59,416 nt of DNA from Clostridia bacterium (GTDB lineage: Bacteria; Bacillota; Clostridia; Oscillospirales; CAG-272), in NCBI GenBank assembly GCA_017472285.1, contig JAFUQQ010000014.1, forward strand, positions 98,372 to 157,787, given 5' to 3'. The stretch's first letter is position 1, and every line of letters starts with the position of its first letter. The position numbers were made by a program, and so were the translations under genes. The notes under the pieces are model-generated. The model made no database searches. It was not told where the DNA came from and worked only from the letters and a program-made list of their open reading frames with translations. This document shows, piece after piece, positions 8,287-16,339 of this stretch.

Positions 8287-8886
8287 TTGACGGAATATAT
8301 CCTTCCGCTTCAGAAATTGATCGAAGAATTTTGCCGTCTTTCCGGTGTCGGACAGAAAACGGCGGTACGTTATGCCTTTGCCGTTCTTGATATGACCGAA
8401 GAAGAAGCACAGTCGTTTGCCGATGCGATCATTTCCGCGAAAAAGAACGTCAGGGAGTGTGAGATCTGCGGTAATCTCAGCGATAAACCCGTTTGTAGCA
8501 TCTGTTCGGACGAAAAACGAAACAGAGAAACGGTGTGCGTCGTGGAAGATGCAAAAACCGTTATGGCTCTGGAAAAAGTCAAGGAATATAACGGAACGTA
8601 TCACGTGCTTGGCGGCGCGATCTCTCCGATGGACGGGATCACACCTGCCGATCTCCGTATCAAAGAATTGCTTACACGCATCGCTTCCGGTGAGATCAAA
8701 GAAATCATTATCGCGACCAACCCCAATATCGAGGGCGAAACCACGGCAATGTATCTTTCCAAACTCATCACGCCTCTTGGTGTGCGAGTTACAAGACTTG
8801 CTTACGGTGTTCCCGTCGGTGCCGACCTTGAATACGCAGATGAAGTCACCTTGCTACGCGCGCTTGACGGCAGACGCGATATATGA
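8287..8886 (+). CDS. recR: Recombination mediator protein RecR
   Basis: RecR works with RecO to load RecA on single-stranded DNA. Translation starts at TTG, 17 bases after ebfC, behind GAAAGAGG. The 199 residues show the helix-hairpin-helix L-S-G-V-G-Q-K-T-A-V-R (18-28), a C4 zinc finger (Cys58, 61, 70, 73), and a Toprim domain beginning V-C-V-V-E-D with Glu87 and Asp88, ending in the T-x-L-A-x-G-V-P-V-G-x-D/E-L block. A terminator follows. Confidence 0.96.
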   Translation: MTEYILPLQKLIEEFCRLSGVGQKTAVRYAFAVLDMTEEEAQSFADAIISAKKNVRECEICGNLSDKPVCSICSDEKRNRETVCVVEDAKTVMALEKVKEYNGTYHVLGGAISPMDGITPADLRIKELLTRIASGEIKEIIIATNPNIEGETTAMYLSKLITPLGVRVTRLAYGVPVGADLEYADEVTLLRALDGRRDI

Positions 8887-8922
8887 TGGGTCGCCATTCT
8901 CACAAAAATGAAAATTTCATTG

Positions 8923-8966
8923 AAAAAGCAAAGAGAAGGAATTTCCATCTCTTTGCTTTTTATTTT
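8923..8966 (+). terminator. Terminator of the dnaX-ebfC-recR operon
   Basis: AAAAAGCAAAGAGA pairs with TCTCTTTGCTTTTT across an 11-base loop and runs into TATTTTC. Confidence 0.85.
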
Positions 8967-9057
8967 CTTTCGTCTTGCTAAAATCGATAAAATTTGACAG
9001 ATTTCTTTGTAAAAAATGGAGAATCTTAGGAAAATGATAAAAAAATGCTTACATTTA

Positions 9058-9086
9058 TTGACATAATTTGATTTCCGTGGTATACT
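9058..9086 (+). promoter_or_regulatory. Promoter of the AbrB-like regulator gene
   Basis: TTGACA (9058-9063), 17-base spacer, TATACT (9081-9086); the ATG is 32 bases further on behind GGAGGA. Confidence 0.85.
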
Positions 9087-9117
9087 GTTATCACCGAATA
9101 AATTTGGAGGAATCAAA

Positions 9118-9378
9118 ATGAAATCCACAGGTATTGTTAGAAGAATCGACGAGCTGGGCAGAATCGTTCTTCCCATCGAAATCAGAAAGAATCTTGCGCT
9201 TGCCAGCCGGGATGCCGTTGAAATTTTCGTGAATGAAGATACGATCGTTCTGAAAAAATATGAGCCCGCTTGCATTTTCTGCGGCAGCCTCGATAACGCT
9301 TCGCTCTTCAAAGGCAGAATTATTTGCGATAAATGTCTTGCTGAACTGAAGAAAACAGACAGCAATTACGATTCCTGA
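9118..9378 (+). CDS. AbrB-family transition-state regulator with C-terminal zinc ribbon
   Basis: Residues 1-46 are the SpoVT-AbrB swapped-hairpin DNA-binding domain: M-K-S-T-G-I-V-R-R-I-D-E-L-G-R-I-V-L-P is close to AbrB/Abh. Instead of the usual AbrB oligomerisation tail, residues 52-73 carry two C-x2-C pairs (Cys52/55 and Cys70/73), a zinc-ribbon-like module. At 86 residues it has AbrB length. It is transcribed alone between a strong promoter and a strong terminator. Members are global regulators of stationary-phase genes; targets here are unknown. Confidence 0.9.
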   Translation: MKSTGIVRRIDELGRIVLPIEIRKNLALASRDAVEIFVNEDTIVLKKYEPACIFCGSLDNASLFKGRIICDKCLAELKKTDSNYDS

Positions 9379-9391
9379 GTCCGAATATAGT

Positions 9392-9428
9392 AAGAGTCCC
9401 TTTTGAATGTTCAAAAGGGACTCTTTTT
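9392..9428 (+). terminator. Terminator of the AbrB-like gene
   Basis: AGAGTCCCTTTTGAA pairs with TTCAAAAGGGACTCT across a short loop and is followed by TTTTTG. Confidence 0.9.
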
Positions 9429-9464
9429 GCCACATATAGAATTTTTAGAATAACCTCAATGCTT

Positions 9465-9776
9465 TTACATCAGTGATGTCATCAGAACGGCATAAACCAC
9501 GCTAATGATAACGCTGAGGAAAAGGTTGAGAACCCAGCTTACGATCGCTGTGATACCGCAGGCTTTTGCTTTTTTAGGCGTTTCTTTGTATTTGAGTGCC
9601 CAATAAATCACACCGAAAAGCGGAATGAAGAAAGCAAGGATGCAAAAACCAATGCTTACCTTGTCTTCTGCAACGGGTGCTTCGGGTTTGGTTTCGGGCT
9701 GACCGACGGAAGCGCCGCAGTGTACACAGATAACGGCTTCGTCGCTGATCTCGGTGCCGCATTTAGAACAAAACAT
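9465..9776 (-). CDS. Small zinc-ribbon membrane protein
   Basis: The start is the ATG at 9776; the in-frame ATG at 9791 is part of the GGAGG ribosome site. The 103-residue protein begins with a zinc ribbon (Cys3, 6, 17, 20: M-F-C-S-K-C-G ... C-V-H-C-G). A Pro/Glu linker follows, then two hydrophobic segments at about 42-62 and 76-98 around a Lys-rich loop. This zinc_ribbon_2 plus membrane-anchor layout is common in clostridia and has no assigned role. It has its own promoter. Confidence 0.85.
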   Translation of the reverse strand: MFCSKCGTEISDEAVICVHCGASVGQPETKPEAPVAEDKVSIGFCILAFFIPLFGVIYWALKYKETPKKAKACGITAIVSWVLNLFLSVIISVVYAVLMTSLM

Positions 9777-9812
9777 CGTGAAAACCTCCATTGAAAATAA
9801 GATGATATCAAT

Positions 9813-9841
9813 ATATTACCATAACCATCAAATGATGTCAA
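9813..9841 (-). promoter_or_regulatory. Promoter of the small zinc-ribbon membrane protein
   Basis: Minus strand TTGACA (9836-9841), 17-base spacer, TAATAT (9813-9818). Confidence 0.75.
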
Positions 9842-9850
9842 GTCTGCCAA

Positions 9851-9928
9851 AGAAAGCTTTTTGAGGATTTTCAAGGAACTTTTACACGAAAAAGTTCCTT
9901 GAAGCAGGGTTTGTGACAGCCGTCCCAA
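9851..9928 (+). repeat. R2 hairpin repeat, copy 1
   Basis: Begins GAAAGCTTTTTGAGGATTTT, then a 13-bp perfect hairpin (TCAAGGAACTTTT with AAAAGTTCCTTGA, 9870-9902), then a tail GCAGGGTTTGTGACAGC-CGTCCCAA. The same order of blocks recurs at 44150-44227, with a different but again paired stem. It overlaps the end of the minus-strand AlaX-type gene only by its last bases. Confidence 0.75.
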
Positions 9929-9930
9929 CC

Positions 9931-11079
9931 TCATCCGAAATATGTAAGGATCGCATCCTTGGATGCATCCGCGTGACCAAACAGCATCTTATCCGAACCG
10001 CCGCATTTGCCGCCGAGCGCCGCGCGGATATCCTGCACTTTGGCTTTGAGCGGGATCGTTGCGGATGCGATCACGAATTGATAACCCGTTTCATCGTTGC
10101 CCGAAAAAACAGCAAAGATCGCAGACGTTTTCTTAACGCCGTTCGTTGCAAATTCACGCAGAGCATTGCCATCCATCGTGTCGTCAAAAATACAAATGTT
10201 GCCGTCCGTTTCTTCGATCACCGCCAATTTGAGCGCGGAAAGTTCGCGTTTGAGTGCGCCGATCTGTTTTTTTGCTTCGCCAAGCTCCGCAAGTTTGGCT
10301 TCCACGCCGAGCGCGATCTCGTGCGGTTTTGCGGAAAGCAATGCGGAAACACGGCGGATCTCTGTCAGACGGCGGTCATAGTCCGCAAGCGCATCAAAAC
10401 CGCAAAGGGCAGAGAAACGCATACCACCTTTATATTTCATCGCATCCACGATCTTGATGAGTCCGACCTTTCCCGCACGGTCAAGATGAGGCGCACAGCA
10501 AGCGCAACGGTCAAAACCTTTGACCTCAACAATACGAATCTCCGCAACCGCTTCTAATTTTTCGCTTTTTGCGCGGTATTCGAGAGCGGAAATATCTTCG
10601 GGAACGTAACAACGCACGGGGGCATCTTCCGCAACCGCACGGTTGGCAAGTTTTTCTGCTTCATAAATCTGTTCCGCTGTCATCGGACCGCTGATATCAA
10701 AAGTCATATAATCCGCACCGAGATGAAAACCGACGTTTTCATAACCGTAAAGTTTATGAATCGCACCGCAAAGAAGATGTTCTCCCAAATGATTCTGCAT
10801 CTTGCGGAAGCGTTCGTCAAAATCCAATGTGCAGTCAACGGTTTCCGTTTCGGGCAGAATATCCGTATCATGCCAGATCTCTCCGTCAACGATCTGTACG
10901 TCAAGCACTTTTGCATTGCCGATCATGCCTTTATCTGCTGTCTGACCGCCGCCTTCGGGGAAAAATGCCGTGCGGTCAAGCATCAGGGCAAAGCCTTTTT
11001 CCGTCTGTTTTGTTTCTATGATATTTGCACGGAACGTATGAAGCATACCGTCCGTTTCATAAAGCTTTTCTGTTTTCAC
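9931..11079 (-). CDS. AlaX-type alanyl-tRNA editing protein with DHHA1 domain
   Basis: Hydrolyses mischarged Ser-/Gly-tRNA-Ala in trans, like the AlaRS editing domain. I choose the GTG at 11079, which has AGAAAGGA about 11 bases upstream; the longer reading from 11136 would overlap the promoter. The 382 residues have the editing-domain start F-F-P-E-G-G-G-Q, zinc ligands His97/His101 (H-L-G-E-H) and Cys194/His198 (C-C-A-P-H), then a coiled segment and a C-terminal DHHA1-like domain containing G-G-K-C-G-G-S. This is the AlaX-L layout. The family is known; substrate detail is inference. Confidence 0.88.
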   Translation of the reverse strand: MKTEKLYETDGMLHTFRANIIETKQTEKGFALMLDRTAFFPEGGGQTADKGMIGNAKVLDVQIVDGEIWHDTDILPETETVDCTLDFDERFRKMQNHLGEHLLCGAIHKLYGYENVGFHLGADYMTFDISGPMTAEQIYEAEKLANRAVAEDAPVRCYVPEDISALEYRAKSEKLEAVAEIRIVEVKGFDRCACCAPHLDRAGKVGLIKIVDAMKYKGGMRFSALCGFDALADYDRRLTEIRRVSALLSAKPHEIALGVEAKLAELGEAKKQIGALKRELSALKLAVIEETDGNICIFDDTMDGNALREFATNGVKKTSAIFAVFSGNDETGYQFVIASATIPLKAKVQDIRAALGGKCGGSDKMLFGHADASKDAILTYFG

Positions 11080-11117
11080 AAAAATAAAATTCCTTTCTTT
11101 ATATAAAAACTGCATCC

Positions 11118-11146
11118 ATTTTAACACATTTTCCAAGACGATGCAA
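11118..11146 (-). promoter_or_regulatory. Promoter of the AlaX-type gene
   Basis: Minus strand TTGCAT (11141-11146), 17-base spacer, TAAAAT (11118-11123). Confidence 0.7.
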
Positions 11147-11164
11147 GGAAAAAAAGGATATTTC

Positions 11165-11193
11165 TTGACTTTATGACGAAAAAATAGTATACT
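11165..11193 (+). promoter_or_regulatory. Promoter of the SGNH hydrolase gene
   Basis: TTGACT (11165-11170), 17-base spacer, TATACT (11188-11193); divergent from the AlaX promoter. Confidence 0.8.
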
Positions 11194-11224
11194 AATAAAA
11201 AATAATCATAAAGGAGATTTCATT

Positions 11225-12295
11225 ATGACAGATATCAGTTCCATTGATAAGGCGTTGGCGGTCAATACCGCAATCGGCAGAGATGATGTGGTTTGGCACG
11301 ATCCGCGCAAAGAACCGTTCAAGCTGTACGGCGTTTATTTCGGTGACGGTGTTTACCGCCGTATCCCCCAGGACGTTGCGGATACGGTCAATCCCGGTGT
11401 TGCTGAACTTGCGATCAATACGGCGGGCGGACGCGTTTGTTTTCAGACAGATTCCGAATACGTTGGGATCTCTTACCGCCGTCCTTCACTTTGGAGAATG
11501 CCACATATGGCACTTGCCGGCTCCGCAGGTCTGAATCTCTATATCCGCGAAGATGGTAAAATCAAATATTATGGTAGCTTCATGCCCGATTTCAAAAAAG
11601 GAGAGGGTTATGATTCCATCGTGACCTTCAACGACAGAAAAATGAGAGAGATCATCATTTATATGCCCCTTTACTGCGGCGTGAAATCCCTTGAAATCGG
11701 TTTGCAGGATGGTGCAACCCTCACGAAATGGAACGGTTACAAGAGAGATGATAAGCCCGTCGTTTTCTATGGTTCTTCTATTACGCAAGGCGCATCCGCA
11801 ACGACTCCCGCAACCGATTACGTCAACGTCCTTTCCAGAAGATTTGATACGGATATCCTGAATCTCGGTTTTTCGGGCAGTGCAAAGGGCGAACAGACGA
11901 TCATGGATTATATCGCGAAGCTCGATATGAGCGTTTTCGTATACGATTATGACCATAACGCCCCCAATGCCGATCATTTGCGCGCGACACATTATAAAGG
12001 GTATCGCACCGTGCGTGATGCACAACCCGATCTTCCCATTATCATGTGTACCAGCACGGCTTACGGCAATCTCAAAAATCCCGAATTTCCCGAAAGACGT
12101 GACGTAATTGCAGCGACTTATGAACGCGCGCTTGCCGAAGGCGACAAAAACGTGTATTTCGTTGACGGCAAAAAGGTTTACGCGACTTTCTATGAGGACG
12201 GCTGTACCGTTGACGGTTCACATCCGACGGATTACGGTTTTCGTATCATGGCGGATGCCGTTGGTGCAGAACTTGCGAAAATTTTTAAGGACTAA
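11225..12295 (+). CDS. SGNH/GDSL-family hydrolase, two-domain
   Basis: The 356-residue cytosolic protein has an N-terminal beta domain (about 1-175) and a C-terminal SGNH hydrolase domain. Block I is Y-G-S-S-I-T-Q-G with nucleophile Ser185, block II is G-F-S-G-S-A-K-G, block III is D-Y-D-H-N-A-P, and block V is V-D-G-S-H-P-T-D with Asp330 and His333. This two-part architecture occurs in esterases that deacetylate carbohydrates. No signal peptide is present, so the substrate should be intracellular. The gene is monocistronic. Substrate unknown. Confidence 0.85.
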   Translation: MTDISSIDKALAVNTAIGRDDVVWHDPRKEPFKLYGVYFGDGVYRRIPQDVADTVNPGVAELAINTAGGRVCFQTDSEYVGISYRRPSLWRMPHMALAGSAGLNLYIREDGKIKYYGSFMPDFKKGEGYDSIVTFNDRKMREIIIYMPLYCGVKSLEIGLQDGATLTKWNGYKRDDKPVVFYGSSITQGASATTPATDYVNVLSRRFDTDILNLGFSGSAKGEQTIMDYIAKLDMSVFVYDYDHNAPNADHLRATHYKGYRTVRDAQPDLPIIMCTSTAYGNLKNPEFPERRDVIAATYERALAEGDKNVYFVDGKKVYATFYEDGCTVDGSHPTDYGFRIMADAVGAELAKIFKD

Positions 12296-12350
12296 GTTTT
12301 TTCAACCTTCCCCAAGGGGCAATATTGTCCATTTTAAGAAAAAACTAACT

Positions 12351-12473
12351 AAAAGGCTCTCCCTTTGTGAGAGCTGTCAGCGTAAGCTGACTGAGAGGGC
12401 GTGATTTGTTTAGATATCAGCCCTCTCAGTCTTGCCTTGCGGCAATCCACCTCTCCCGGAGTGAGAGGCTTTC
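12351..12473 (+). repeat. R1 MITE-like intergenic repeat, copy 2
   Basis: About 123 bp starting AAAAGGCTCTCCC and ending GTGAGAGGCTTTC, with the two inner hairpins GTCAGCGTAAGCTGAC and CTTGCCTTGCGGCAA. It is homologous, in opposite orientation, to 1701-1819. The 312-base gap between the SGNH gene and the LRR gene holds this repeat, a small CCTTCCCCAAGGGG hairpin before it, and the LRR gene promoter after it. Confidence 0.8.
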
Positions 12474-12544
12474 AGTTACTTTTCTTGAAAATATTGAAAT
12501 TTCATGAAAAATTCCTCCGAAACGGAGGAATTTTTTGCTTTTTC

Positions 12545-12573
12545 TTGCACACAAAATATATTTATGCTATAAT
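12545..12573 (+). promoter_or_regulatory. Promoter of the LRR_5-DUF4132 gene
   Basis: TTGCAC (12545-12550), 17-base spacer, perfect TATAAT (12568-12573). Confidence 0.8.
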
Positions 12574-12607
12574 TTATAGGAATAAAAATTCGGAAAGGAA
12601 ATGGACT

Positions 12608-15379
12608 ATGAGTGATTTTGTAATCGAAAACGGTATTTTGAAGCAGTATAATGGCAGAGATACGGAAGTCATCATTCCCGAAGGTGTTACGAAGATCGGA
12701 GGCTGTTGGCATGGGGGCTTTTATAATTGCCATTGGATCGAGAGTGTCGTTTTGCCAAATAGTTTGAAAGAAGTTGGTGACAATGCGTTTTACAGATGCA
12801 GCAGTCTGAAAAGCATCGATATTCCCGATGGGGTAACGGTTATCGGACAGGAGGCGTTTTGTTATTGCCATCAATTAAAAACCGTTCGTATTCCTGATGG
12901 CGTACAGGTGATTTATAGCAGAGCGTTTAATAATTGCGATTCTTTGGAACAGATCGATATTCCCGAAAGCGTGGAAAAACTCGGTTGGGGTGCGTTTCAG
13001 GGATGCGTAAAATTGAAAAGTATTACGATCCCCGAAGGAATCACGAAGCTCGAGATGGATATGTTTTGGGGTTGCAAAAGGCTCGAAAGTGTTACGCTTC
13101 CGAGCACGCTGACGGAAATTCATTCTAACGCCTTTTCTTATTGTGATTATTTGGAATATATCGATATTCCAAACGGTGTACAGGAGATCGGATACAATGC
13201 ATTTTCTTCTTGTCAAAATTTGAAGAGCATTGCCCTTCCCGAAAGCGTAAAGGTGCTTGGCGATCATATGCTGATATGCTGTCCCAAACTTGAAAACCTT
13301 GAAATCAAAGGTGATGTTACGATCAAAGCGAATCTTTTTGAAGGTGCTTTGCCGAGCGGTCTTATCCATCAGATTCCCGAACTTTATCCCAAAATGGCAG
13401 ACGGTGCAATCAAACAACATATTTTAGATAAAAAAATATGGAATCAGCTTTCTTCGGAATTGCAGACGGAAATCTTCCTTGCCAAACAAGGAAAAACACT
13501 CTTACCCATTTATTCTTCGCTTATGACAGCGGAAACTGCCGAATGTATCGGCAAAACGCTCCTTGTAAAAGCAAGTGCAAAACTTTCCTTCAAAGAATGT
13601 AATCTCATGGCATCTTTCATGACGATCTGTTCGCAGACTGCCTCCGCAGAAACCTTGAAAGCAGTCTATGCTGTTCTGAAAGCACAGAAAAACGGTGCAA
13701 AAGCAGTCAAAACGATTGAAGAAGATCCCGTTCTGATGGAAATTCTGAGCATAGAAAATAAGACCGATGAAAATCTTTCCGAAGCGGAAAAGAAGCTCGC
13801 AGAAATTTTGAAGAAAAATAAACTTTCCTATAAAATTTTAGAGGATAACCTCAAAAAATATTACAGCCTGACACCCAAGGACATTCCGACCGTCAAATAT
13901 GCAGACGGCACGGATGCACCGTCCGTTCTGATGCAGTATCTGCTGACTGCACACGAGGGTATCGAAGAAGATCAATACAGCGTTTCCGATACGACAGCAA
14001 TCTATAAAAAAGCGGGGATTTCTCCCGATGCGGCTGAAATTGTCGCGCTGCTTGATAAAGAGAGCCTTCTCGTCGTACTTCGCACGCTTGCTGAAACCTA
14101 TCTCGGCACACCCGGACGCTCGAAAAAACTGTTTCTTGCGTATCCCATTTGCCGTTATGCCGATGAAGACCTCATGCGTGACCTGACGAAAAAAGCACCC
14201 TCGTGGGCTTCTTCCGTTTCTGGTATCGATGCACCGCCTCTCCGTAGTTTCCGCATGGCGAATACGTACAGTGAAACCCGCTCGGCAATGATGTTTTCCG
14301 ACCGCTACCACGAGCTTGACCGTTATGCATCCATCCGTGATACAGATGAAGATACCTTACGTGACGGGTTCCTTTCCGATGTCGGTCTGGAAGCTGACGG
14401 CACGAAAACATATGACCTCGGCAATCAGACTGTCAAAGCCGTTCTGCAACCCGATCTCAGTTTTATCATTCATCTTGCGAACGGTAAAACTGCAAAATCT
14501 TTGCCGAAAAAGAGTGCTGAACCCGAAAAGTACGAAGAAGCAAACGATCACTTTTCCGAAATGAAAAAGAGTGTCAAAAAGATCGTCAAAAACAGAAAAG
14601 ACGTGCTTTTTGAGGACTTTTTGAGCGGCCGCACACGCAAGGCAGATGCATGGAAGGTTTCGTATCTTGAAAATCCTTTGCTCCGTATGGTTGCGAGCAT
14701 TCTCGTTTGGAAACAGGATAAGAACACCTTTACCTTGACCGAAAACGGTGCGATAACGGCTGACGGAAAGACTTATGAGATCGTTTCGGAACATGATATT
14801 GCTCTTGCACATCCGATGGAAATGGACAAAGATGACCTTACCGCTTGGCAGAAATATTTCACTTCTTATGCGCTGAAACAGCCGTTTGAGCAGATCTGGG
14901 AACCCGTTATAGACCCTAAAACGATCAGTAAAGACCGCTATAAAGATTGCAAAATCTCGTATTATCGCTTCACAAACCGCGCAAAGCACGGCATTACCAT
15001 TGAAGATTATGATTTCCATGACGTGATCGAAATTCATTTTGCCGATTGTGATGCAGAGGTGGAACGCATTGATTACGATCTGCATCAGGTTCATCCGAGT
15101 GATTGTTTTGAGGTTCAATCGATCTCGTTTAAAAAATATACCCGCATGACCAATCATATCGTCGCATATCTTGACCGTGTCACCATCTATGACCGTATCC
15201 GTAAAGATGATATCACGATTGCGCAATTCCTGCCGAACTTTACGTTGGCACAGATCATGGAATTTATTGATATTGCGATCGAAAACAATTGTGTCAATGT
15301 CACGGCACTTCTTCTGAATTATAAAAACGAAAATTTTGCAGATTTCGATCCGATGGAAGCATTTGCTCTTGATTTTTAA
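12608..15379 (+). CDS. Large intracellular LRR_5 (BspA-like) - DUF4132 protein
   Basis: The start is the ATG at 12608 behind GGAAAGGAAA and just after the promoter, giving 923 residues. Residues about 1-240 are tandem BspA-type leucine-rich repeats (LRR_5) with units like I-D-I-P-x-G-V-x-x-I-G-x-x-A-F-x-x-C. A helical middle region follows (about 250-560). The last 350 residues carry DUF4132 features (D-L-T-A-W-Q-K-Y-F, K-Q-P-F-E-Q-I-W-E-P-V). BspA repeats are mostly found on secreted proteins, yet there is no signal peptide or anchor. A second protein with a near-identical N terminus is at 43079. DUF4132 has no established function. Confidence 0.88.
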   Translation: MSDFVIENGILKQYNGRDTEVIIPEGVTKIGGCWHGGFYNCHWIESVVLPNSLKEVGDNAFYRCSSLKSIDIPDGVTVIGQEAFCYCHQLKTVRIPDGVQVIYSRAFNNCDSLEQIDIPESVEKLGWGAFQGCVKLKSITIPEGITKLEMDMFWGCKRLESVTLPSTLTEIHSNAFSYCDYLEYIDIPNGVQEIGYNAFSSCQNLKSIALPESVKVLGDHMLICCPKLENLEIKGDVTIKANLFEGALPSGLIHQIPELYPKMADGAIKQHILDKKIWNQLSSELQTEIFLAKQGKTLLPIYSSLMTAETAECIGKTLLVKASAKLSFKECNLMASFMTICSQTASAETLKAVYAVLKAQKNGAKAVKTIEEDPVLMEILSIENKTDENLSEAEKKLAEILKKNKLSYKILEDNLKKYYSLTPKDIPTVKYADGTDAPSVLMQYLLTAHEGIEEDQYSVSDTTAIYKKAGISPDAAEIVALLDKESLLVVLRTLAETYLGTPGRSKKLFLAYPICRYADEDLMRDLTKKAPSWASSVSGIDAPPLRSFRMANTYSETRSAMMFSDRYHELDRYASIRDTDEDTLRDGFLSDVGLEADGTKTYDLGNQTVKAVLQPDLSFIIHLANGKTAKSLPKKSAEPEKYEEANDHFSEMKKSVKKIVKNRKDVLFEDFLSGRTRKADAWKVSYLENPLLRMVASILVWKQDKNTFTLTENGAITADGKTYEIVSEHDIALAHPMEMDKDDLTAWQKYFTSYALKQPFEQIWEPVIDPKTISKDRYKDCKISYYRFTNRAKHGITIEDYDFHDVIEIHFADCDAEVERIDYDLHQVHPSDCFEVQSISFKKYTRMTNHIVAYLDRVTIYDRIRKDDITIAQFLPNFTLAQIMEFIDIAIENNCVNVTALLLNYKNENFADFDPMEAFALDF

Positions 15380-15400
15380 AGAATTTATATCTCAATAAAC

Positions 15401-15475
15401 GGCTTTTGCCACAGAGAAAGCTTTTTGAGAGGATTTTAAAAGGGGAACTTTTGCTCGAAAAAGTTCCCCTTTTTG
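15401..15475 (+). repeat. R2 hairpin repeat, copy 2
   Basis: AAACGGCTTTTGCCACA then GAAAGCTTTTTGAGAGGATT and a hairpin AAAAGGGGAACTTTT / AAAAAGTTCCCCTTTT ending in a T-run. It sits between the converging LRR gene and membrane protein gene and can serve as the terminator of the LRR gene. Confidence 0.75.
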
Positions 15476-16021
15476 TTATTTTATTTTGGTTTTCCTTTTG
15501 CCGGGCAGATTAAAATCAGGGATGGCACCATCCAAAATTTCGCCTTCGCTGAGAATGAGAAGCACAACGAAAGCAATAATGATGAAAATACCGAATCCCG
15601 CAAACGAGCCGTAACGGAGCGCACCGCCCTCGGATTCCGCGGAAAGCGCGATCATCGCGCAGATACACATGAACGTGATGACCGAGGCGAAAAAGCCGAA
15701 GCTATAAACGGTATCACCGAGTCTTACCCATTGCACGATGTCAAAAATCGAAAGCGCAAAATTGACAGCGAGCATAACGAGCGAGGCTTTCGGGGCACAA
15801 AAGAGAAGAATGAGCGTCAGAAACAGGATGATGCCCGCGGGAATCAAGCTGATGAAAAGTTCAGACAGGGAAAGCGTTTTTTCCGCTTTTGCGTAATATA
15901 CCGCGCAGAACCATGCCGAACCGAATGTATTCAGAACTATACTGAAGATATAAAAGATTTTTGCGCGTTTGCCGAAGATATGAAGCGGAATGGCAAGGAG
16001 CATGAGGCGGCGAAGAGCCAA
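15476..16021 (-). CDS. Membrane protein, 3' part of a probably frameshifted gene
   Basis: Open from a TTG at 16021, 181 residues, with about four or five hydrophobic segments (near 5-12, 22-41, 58-74, 79-96, 110-127, 143-160) and a basic tail P-G-K-R-K-T-K-I-K. The TTG has no good ribosome site. Another open frame with a proper ribosome site (15937-16122) overlaps it, and its N-terminal membrane helix runs straight into this one if a single base is added near 16005-16012. I therefore take it as most of a 215-residue membrane protein, third in the SPFH-RHH operon. Function unknown. Confidence 0.6.
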   Translation of the reverse strand: MALRRLMLLAIPLHIFGKRAKIFYIFSIVLNTFGSAWFCAVYYAKAEKTLSLSELFISLIPAGIILFLTLILLFCAPKASLVMLAVNFALSIFDIVQWVRLGDTVYSFGFFASVITFMCICAMIALSAESEGGALRYGSFAGFGIFIIIAFVVLLILSEGEILDGAIPDFNLPGKRKTKIK

Positions 16022-16122
16022 CCTGCTTTCACCTGTCCGTTCAATAAAAACGTGAAAAGCGCGAGGAAAATCATTTCTATGACGGATATGATAAAAATAG
16101 GTATTTTATAAATGCGTTCCAT
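15937..16122 (-). pseudogene. 5' part of the frameshifted membrane protein gene
   Basis: Starts at ATG 16122 with AAAGGA 7 bases upstream, 10 bases after the ribbon-helix-helix gene. It encodes a hydrophobic helix (residues 7-35) and then loses sense (polar S-C-S-L-P-F-R) before a stop after 61 residues. Reading GCCGCCCTC instead of GCCGCCTC (plus-strand 16005-16012) would give G-W-L-F-A-A-L-M-L-L-A-I-P-L-H and join the downstream frame at once. It is either a real lesion or a sequencing/assembly error. Confidence 0.6.
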
Positions 16123-16132
16123 AATTTTTCCT

Positions 16133-16336
16133 TTATTCTATATCAATTTCGGGCGGTTCATCGATCTCATCCGAAACGTATTTGCCGTTCTTTTTCCGCT
16201 GTCGGACACACTCGGTGAGCAGATATTCGATCTGACCGTTGACCGAGCGGAAATCGTCCTCTGCCCATTGCGCAATGGCGGCATAAAGTTTCGGAGAAAG
16301 GCGCAAGGGGACTTGTTTTTTCTGGGAATCGTTCAT
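16133..16336 (-). CDS. Arc-like ribbon-helix-helix DNA-binding protein
   Basis: The 67-residue protein begins [16 protein letters not shown], the strand-helix start of an Arc/MetJ-type ribbon-helix-helix fold, followed by the second helix [13 protein letters not shown] and an acidic tail. Such small Arc-family proteins are commonly found beside SPFH genes in clostridia. It starts 3 bases after the SPFH gene. Tandem palindromes in the operon promoter (17365-17385) are a plausible autoregulatory site, which is inference. Confidence 0.82.
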   Translation of the reverse strand: MNDSQKKQVPLRLSPKLYAAIAQWAEDDFRSVNGQIEYLLTECVRQRKKNGKYVSDEIDEPPEIDIE

Positions 16337-16339
16337 AGA

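Noticed and set aside
12401..12607. N-terminal extension of the LRR_5-DUF4132 protein
   Set aside because: It would be read from the R1 repeat and the promoter; the ATG at 12608 has the ribosome site.
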